Assembly (NCBI GenBank): GCA_905182555.1
Contig: CAJJBX010000015.1
Span: 31,814 to 95,813 of the forward strand
Origin: an uncultured Ilumatobacter sp.
Lineage (GTDB): Bacteria; Actinomycetota; Acidimicrobiia; Acidimicrobiales; Ilumatobacteraceae
DNA length: 64,000 nucleotides
Direction: 5' to 3'
Shown here: positions 59,350 through 64,000 of the stretch, piece after piece
Layout: each line of letters starts with the position of its first letter
Position numbering within the stretch: position 1 is the first letter of the stretch
Notes under the pieces: generated by a model
Told to the model about the DNA's origin: nothing
What the model saw: only the letters and a program-made list of their open reading frames with translations
Database searches by the model: none
Translations under genes and position numbers: made by a program

Positions 59350-62300
59350 GAGGTTGTCCTCTTCGAGGGCGCGGTCGCAGGGTCAAGGCTGTTTTCGAGA
59401 CTGGCGAGTTGCACGATGCTCGGTTCGCCATTGATCATCGCATGGCATCGCCCAGTAATTGACGCGAAACGTTCCGGCTGCTCGATACCCAGCACACGGT
59501 ATCCATCGGGATCGCTCAGTGAACCGACAAGAACGGTCGAGTAGACGTCGATCAATTTCGCGGCGTCGACGGGGTTGGATGCAGTGGCCACGACGTTGAC
59601 GCCGACGACGGCGCCGTGATGGGCGAGTTCAGCCAACGCCTCGCGCGCCTGCGGTGCCAGTCGTTCGATGTCACGAACAAGCAGTAGGTGGGCCGGATGG
59701 TCAGTGATGCGGAATTCGGTGTCAGCCAGCCGTCGGTGCAGCTCCGCCTGGGATTGTCCGATGAGGTCCATCACCAGGTCCAGCTGTTCAGGCGAAGCGA
59801 CGTGAGCAATGTGGGGGATCGAGGCGAGCGCATTTCGTCGACCGGCTTGGTGTTCGATTGCGGTCACGATCAGATCTTCTGGGGAAAGTCGATCCACAAT
59901 GCCGCTTGCCAACACGTCGAGCAGCGCTCGGACTCCGGAGCGGGGCGTCCCGACGGCGAGTATCGACCCCGGCGTTCCGGGCTGCCACAAGTACGTCGCG
60001 GGCGTCGTCGACTCAGCCGTCTCGAGAAGTCCGACCGGGACGCTCCGACCGCTGTTCTGGGTAAGAAGGCTTTCGGCGTCGAGCGTGAGTGGGAGCGGAA
60101 CCGGTATGAGCGAAGTCGGCCGTTCGATCTGTCGCTGATCAGCGAGAGTGCAGAGCCCGTCGACGATGCGGCGAACCACTTGGTTGGATTGCTGGTGCGC
60201 GCTGGCTGGCAGACGTTCAAGTCGTCGTTCGAGAGGGCTGAGTCGACGACCAAAAACGAAGGGCATGACCGAGACCGGGTCGCTCGTGTCCGCCGGTGGT
60301 TCGTCGGGCGAGAAGCGTGTCCGAAGCTGACGGTCGGGATCCGGCAGCGTGGCCAGACGCGCTCCGCCGTCGCGGTCGACGGCGGGGCCAGCAGGGTTGG
60401 CCCGAGTGACCGATGCGTCGAGGGCGTCAGTGAACGTTCCGGCGAGGTGAGGCAGTTCACGATCGCGGTCGTGCACGGTGGCCCGGAGCGCGCCGCCGTA
60501 GCGGTCGACGGCGATTTCGATAGGGCAGCATCGCCTGAATGATTCGTCGAGCAACGGCAGCGGCATTGTGGTTGTCACGACGAGGTGCACGCCGGATGTC
60601 TCGTCAGCGAGTTCGGTGAGGGCCGTGACCAAGCCTGGGGCTGCGAGTTCGCTCTCGGCAATTCCGTGGACGAAGATGGCGAGGCGTTTGCCAGCGGATC
60701 TTTGAGAGCTGATGGACCGTCGAAGTTGCGCTTCGAATTTTTCTACGGCGTGGTCGCCCCGACCGGCGAACGTGCCGGCGAAGTGAGGGAGCTGTCGAGC
60801 AGCGTCGAACTCCGACGTCCGGCGGTGATCGACTTCGACGATCGACAGCTCGTTCGGTGACCATTTCGAGCCCATGGACAGGGCGATCACCTCGGCGATG
60901 TTGTCGGCCGCGGCAATGGTCGATCCGCTGATGGCGACGCCGCGGTTGAGACCGAGGTCGATGCCGACTACGGCTCCGAGGAAAGCTCCGATGCCGATGC
61001 CGAGGTCGGCCGTGCCCCCCGGCCGACTGAGCTTGCTGTCCCAGCGATTTGACGCGTCGTGTGACGAGACAATCTGCGTCAAGGTTGGGGTGACTGGTAC
61101 AAGACCCGCGAAAGGATCGATCTCGAGATCAGGATCGACGAGCGGGGCAAGATGGCGGGCCACGTCAGTGGCCACGTCGAGATCGACCAACCCGACTCGC
61201 AGCTCGATTCGTGCGGCACGCGAAAGGTGGACGAGACCAGCGCGCCCCGGAGCGTCCGGATCGAGCTCGATGAGCGTCGAGGCTGATACCGGTGCCGCAG
61301 CGCGGTCAGCGCACAGCGCGAACATTGCGACATGGTCTGGCGCATTAATCAGCAGGTTGCGCAATGGCGAACCGGCGTGACTCCACGACCCGGTGTCCGT
61401 CACGGCGAGGAGTACGCGCTTCCCTGGCGTTGTGGAGACGCGCGTCGCCCACAAGGCAACTTCGAGCTCGTTTGAGAGAAGCTCGGGGAGGCCATTGTGT
61501 CGAAGATGCGGCAGCCACTTGGCCCAATCCCACACCTCTAGCCGGTCTCGGCTTGTTACGACGGCGATTGCGAGGTCGGCAGGGCCGTAACGGGTGGCCG
61601 CATTGATCAGGAGCGACCGCAGCACCGCCTCACCGTCTTCGCGCTTGCCGGTGATGGCCACGATGCGGTCGTGGCTCATATCGAGGGTGACACTCCTGTT
61701 GAGGTCCTTCTGATCGATGCTGTCGGTCAAACCGATACTGATTGGCATCGATGTCGTAGCCGGTCGGTGGTGCCAGAGGCCATGGCGACGATCGCGTGCA
61801 TCGAACACAGCGTCAACGAGAAACCGACTGGCCCCCCTCGGTTCTCCAGGCGGCCGGTTGTGCACAATGGTGCCGCCGGTCGCCGGGTGTTGCTCTGGAG
61901 CCCCAGGTGGTCGGGCGGGTTCGATCATAAAGACACGCCCGTCGACGATCAGGTGGCCCCCAGTCCATGATTGGGCTTCTGTCAACGGGGCCCCGTCGAG
62001 CAAGACGGCCGACGTCGAGGCGCCGGGTGAGACGATCGCTCCGCTGGCGTGCACATTCAGTTCGAATTCTGTGGCTTCGACGATATCGAAATCGAGTTCG
62101 GCGGCGGACGTGCAGATACTGGGACCGATTCGGTAGCGCCCGGGCGGCAGCGGCCGGATGGTTCCAGCACCTGGGCCGGTCACCTGCAGGAGATTCACGA
62201 CGGCCTCGACTGCTACGCCTCTGTCGAGGTCGGTGTCGATGATTGACCCGTTCAAGACTGGGAGGGTCCAGAGTGGGCCCCGGGTGTCGACGAGTTGGTT

Positions 62301-62444
62301 GTCGACGAGCACGGCCGAAGGCGCCGCCTGGCCAGTTGTGGCAGCGATGATGTCGCGCAACGTCGCACCCTCGTTGCTTAACTTGACGACAACGTCGGCT
62401 GACCCGTGAGCAGTGCGGATCGTCAGTTCCATGGTTTGGGCCAT
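59346..62444 (-). CDS. degenerate EssC/EccC-like FtsK-SpoIIIE protein lacking intact Walker A motifs
   Basis: 1032 residues. Residues 1-180 look like two FHA-type folds (LPPGRYRIGPS ... GHLIVDGRVFMIEP). Then come modules resembling the FtsK domains of FHA-FtsK actinobacterial proteins: AVVTSRDRLEVWDWAKWLPH; GVAISGSTIAAADNIAEVIA with EVDHRRTSEFDAARQLPHFA; and LAVGTPRSGVRALLDVLAS. The lysine-serine/threonine of GxxxxGK(S/T) is missing in each. It is therefore probably a pseudo-ATPase. No membrane helix is evident. Confidence 0.65.
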   Translation of the reverse strand: MAQTMELTIRTAHGSADVVVKLSNEGATLRDIIAATTGQAAPSAVLVDNQLVDTRGPLWTLPVLNGSIIDTDLDRGVAVEAVVNLLQVTGPGAGTIRPLPPGRYRIGPSICTSAAELDFDIVEATEFELNVHASGAIVSPGASTSAVLLDGAPLTEAQSWTGGHLIVDGRVFMIEPARPPGAPEQHPATGGTIVHNRPPGEPRGASRFLVDAVFDARDRRHGLWHHRPATTSMPISIGLTDSIDQKDLNRSVTLDMSHDRIVAITGKREDGEAVLRSLLINAATRYGPADLAIAVVTSRDRLEVWDWAKWLPHLRHNGLPELLSNELEVALWATRVSTTPGKRVLLAVTDTGSWSHAGSPLRNLLINAPDHVAMFALCADRAAAPVSASTLIELDPDAPGRAGLVHLSRAARIELRVGLVDLDVATDVARHLAPLVDPDLEIDPFAGLVPVTPTLTQIVSSHDASNRWDSKLSRPGGTADLGIGIGAFLGAVVGIDLGLNRGVAISGSTIAAADNIAEVIALSMGSKWSPNELSIVEVDHRRTSEFDAARQLPHFAGTFAGRGDHAVEKFEAQLRRSISSQRSAGKRLAIFVHGIAESELAAPGLVTALTELADETSGVHLVVTTTMPLPLLDESFRRCCPIEIAVDRYGGALRATVHDRDRELPHLAGTFTDALDASVTRANPAGPAVDRDGGARLATLPDPDRQLRTRFSPDEPPADTSDPVSVMPFVFGRRLSPLERRLERLPASAHQQSNQVVRRIVDGLCTLADQRQIERPTSLIPVPLPLTLDAESLLTQNSGRSVPVGLLETAESTTPATYLWQPGTPGSILAVGTPRSGVRALLDVLASGIVDRLSPEDLIVTAIEHQAGRRNALASIPHIAHVASPEQLDLVMDLIGQSQAELHRRLADTEFRITDHPAHLLLVRDIERLAPQAREALAELAHHGAVVGVNVVATASNPVDAAKLIDVYSTVLVGSLSDPDGYRVLGIEQPERFASITGRCHAMINGEPSIVQLASLENSLDPATAPSKRTTS

Positions 62445-62606
62445 CGTCGCCGCTTACTCCGATTCGTCAATCCCGAAACTATCCATGCCCTGGACGATAA
62501 GGGCAGGCGCCAGGTGCGGGATCATTACCGCAATTGTTCCTATAGTTTTGTCGCGTAAATGACGACAAATCAATGGAAAATTTTGAGAGGTGGGTAATTG
62601 AGAACT

Positions 62607-64000
62607 GTGACCTGGCGACGAGCCATCGCAGCGCTGCTTGCAACAGTGCTTGGCCTGGGCGCGCTCGTTATCGTTTCCCGCTCCGATGGACTGCCGGCTG
62701 TGAATGCAGCGGTATCACGCGCCACACGATGGTTCGTCCACCAAGAGACCGGTCGGGTTGTCCTCGCCGATGGTTATGGAGGCCGTGCCCTTGCCAGTCT
62801 CGATGTCGGCGCTGAGGGCGGAGATTTGCGAGTGATCCAGGGAGGATCCGACGCATACGTCGTGGACGATTCGGCTGCCGAGGTCCGCGTGATCGACTCC
62901 GCAGCACTGCGATTGAGTCCTGCGCGGGGCCTCGTCACTCTGGCGGGTGGGCGGGCTCTCGCCGGCGTCGGTTCGACAGGGCTCGTCGTTGTCGACACTG
63001 ATGGGGGTGAAGCAACACTCCTTCCGGCCACGGGCGAATCGGTGGGCTTCGAACTGGAAGTCGGCCGCTCGGCCTTGGTTTCGCCCGATGGCGCAATCTG
63101 GTCAATTGTCGGCGGGGACGTTGTTCGTGCCACATCTGCCGCAACGACGAGGCGGTCACTCGGCGATACGCCGTCCGATACGGTCTCATTGTCGCTCGTC
63201 GGAAACCTGCCGCTGATCGTCGATGGCGCAGGGCTGCGAGCACGCCTCGGCGACGGCGACTGGGTCAAACTTCCTGTCGAAGTTGACAGCAGCGAGATCA
63301 TCCTTCAGCAGCCCGGTCCGGCTCACGCATGCGGCTGGGTCGCGGTCAACGACGAACTTTGGTGCATCTCGGAACGCAGCATCGTGGAGTCGTCCGAGAT
63401 CGTCGGCCTTGATGTTGACGGGTCTGATCTCCTCGCGATCGCCGGCGACGCGGCAGCGCTCGTGCGGCGTGGCCCGACCAGGATCATCCGGTTTGACTGG
63501 CGAGGTAATGCGATTTTGCAAGACGAAGCGGCGTCGGTCTCCAGCTCAGCCACCCTGACCGTTTCGGCCACGATCGACCTCATCTGGGTCGACGACCTTG
63601 CCGGTAAGTTCGTTTGGGCGATCAACCCATGGGGGATGAAAGCGATTGACAAGAACGATTTGTCCACGTTGGTACTCGGCGAAGATGGCAGAGTCGTCGG
63701 TGGTGGCGGTGACGGTGTCACGCCGGTTGCGGCCATGTGTGCATGCCCATGCGGGATCGCGTGTGCCCGTCGCTCCGGGTCCGCCCTCAGCGCGCCAGCG
63801 CAGCGCGCTGCGGAGGCCGAGTGCGCCAACGAGGAGCTGCGTGCGAGGGTGCGCGCGGCCGAGCAGGCGAGCGAGCGAGTGCGGGGCGCTTCTAGGGAGC
63901 GGCCCAGAAGCGCGAGCGAGCACGGCCCAGATAGGCCCAGAAGCTGCAGTGGCGCGGCGGGGCGCAAGACTCACGCCGGCGAGCTTCTGGGCCGTGCGGC
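62607..64000 (+). CDS. membrane-anchored beta-propeller-like protein, 3' end outside the window
   Basis: The frame from GTG 62607 is open to the last base (464 codons). A basic start and one hydrophobic helix (RRAIAALLATVLGLGALVIV) serve as signal anchor. About 340 residues of short beta repeats follow (VHQETGRVVLADGYGGRALA; ATGESVGFELEVGRSALVSP; DLIWVDDLAGKFVWAINPWG), like a propeller of large secreted actinobacterial proteins. From about 63735 composition changes and the reading becomes Arg/Ala/Glu-rich. It is divergent from the EssC-like gene, with a 162-bp AT-rich promoter gap. Confidence 0.65.
   Translation, partial: MTWRRAIAALLATVLGLGALVIVSRSDGLPAVNAAVSRATRWFVHQETGRVVLADGYGGRALASLDVGAEGGDLRVIQGGSDAYVVDDSAAEVRVIDSAALRLSPARGLVTLAGGRALAGVGSTGLVVVDTDGGEATLLPATGESVGFELEVGRSALVSPDGAIWSIVGGDVVRATSAATTRRSLGDTPSDTVSLSLVGNLPLIVDGAGLRARLGDGDWVKLPVEVDSSEIILQQPGPAHACGWVAVNDELWCISERSIVESSEIVGLDVDGSDLLAIAGDAAALVRRGPTRIIRFDWRGNAILQDEAASVSSSATLTVSATIDLIWVDDLAGKFVWAINPWGMKAIDKNDLSTLVLGEDGRVVGGGGDGVTPVAAMCACPCGIACARRSGSALSAPAQRAAEAECANEELRARVRAAEQASERVRGASRERPRSASEHGPDRPRSCSGAAGRKTHAGELLGRA
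63886..63993. repeat. GC-rich inverted and direct repeats at the window end
   Basis: GGCCCAGAAGC occurs at 63901 and 63934 and inverted (GCTTCTGGGCC) at 63983. GCGCTTCT (63886) also pairs with AGAAGCGC (63906). The stretch from about 63735 is more GC-rich than the rest of the gene. Confidence 0.7.

Noticed and set aside
58210..59544. 444-codon plus-strand open frame over the actin-fold gene and hspR end
   Set aside because: Lies opposite a gene with start overlap to its neighbour and has no recognisable domain.

Overview
The window looks like chromosomal DNA of a high-GC actinobacterium, most plausibly a member of the Acidimicrobiia (Ilumatobacter-like). Pointers are a furA-katG pair, a dnaK-grpE-dnaJ-hspR order, an LLM-type F420 flavoenzyme and a PPOX-type protein of the Rv0121 family, a mycobacterial-type EtfD-like membrane Fe-S protein, Zur-linked zinc-free ribosomal protein paralogues, and frequent GTG/TTG starts with ATGA/GTGA overlaps. 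This placement is inference from gene content; no 16S rRNA is present. No insertion sequence, prophage, CRISPR array or replication origin was recognised.

Layout. 1-15 kb: general oxidative metabolism (AcuI-like reductase end, PhyH dioxygenase, VapBC-like toxin-antitoxin, ferredoxin-P450 pair, katG-furA, MpaB-like oxygenase, two aldehyde dehydrogenases, an aminotransferase with a disrupted core, a zinc alcohol dehydrogenase, a cupin). 15-23 kb: a cluster matching the cyclohexanecarboxylate branch of the Rhodopseudomonas bad/ali pathway (badI, badH, MarR regulator, aliB-like and aliA-like genes) with an LLM flavoenzyme and a nitroreductase added; badK is not in the window. 23.4-37.5 kb: a dense zinc-homeostasis island. 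It has a Zrg-type uptake operon (ZrgA, ATPase, FtsX permease, DUF3299 lipoprotein), ZnuA, Zur, ZnuC and ZnuB, a CmtR-type sensor with a CDF exporter, zinc-free L28/L33/L31, and a tightly overlapped operon of a Walker-A-less COG0523 protein, a WD40 propeller, a flavoprotein and a CobW/ZigA-type GTPase. Zur-box-like palindromes precede zrgA, znuA, znuB/znuC and the ribosomal/COG0523 divergent promoter. 37.5-40 kb: degraded AbiEii gene, a 77-bp duplicated piece of the CobW gene, a DtxR regulator, a bacterioferritin-like protein, a thioredoxin-like [2Fe-2S] protein and an anomalous tRNA. 40-54 kb: housekeeping genes (amidohydrolase, PaiB-like, dcd, DEAD helicase, EtfD-like, gpmI, M14 peptidase, cdd). 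54-58.3 kb: dnaK-grpE-dnaJ-hspR. 58.3-64 kb: a type VII-secretion-like locus with a degenerate EssC/FtsK-type protein, an actin-fold protein and a divergent membrane-anchored propeller-like protein running off the end.

How it fits together. The strongest theme is response to zinc starvation: two uptake systems, replacement of zinc-binding ribosomal proteins, and COG0523 metallochaperone-type proteins, next to metal export (CmtR/CDF) and iron storage (DtxR, Bfr). The best candidate for an undescribed system is the four-gene operon at 32840-37482.

Caveat. Several conserved genes show single-base frameshifts (zrgA, cobW, hspR), a replaced core (aminotransferase, dcd) or a mismatched anticodon arm (tRNA). 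These may be real decay, but the pattern also fits consensus or assembly errors, so each broken gene is marked as such and needs read-level confirmation.
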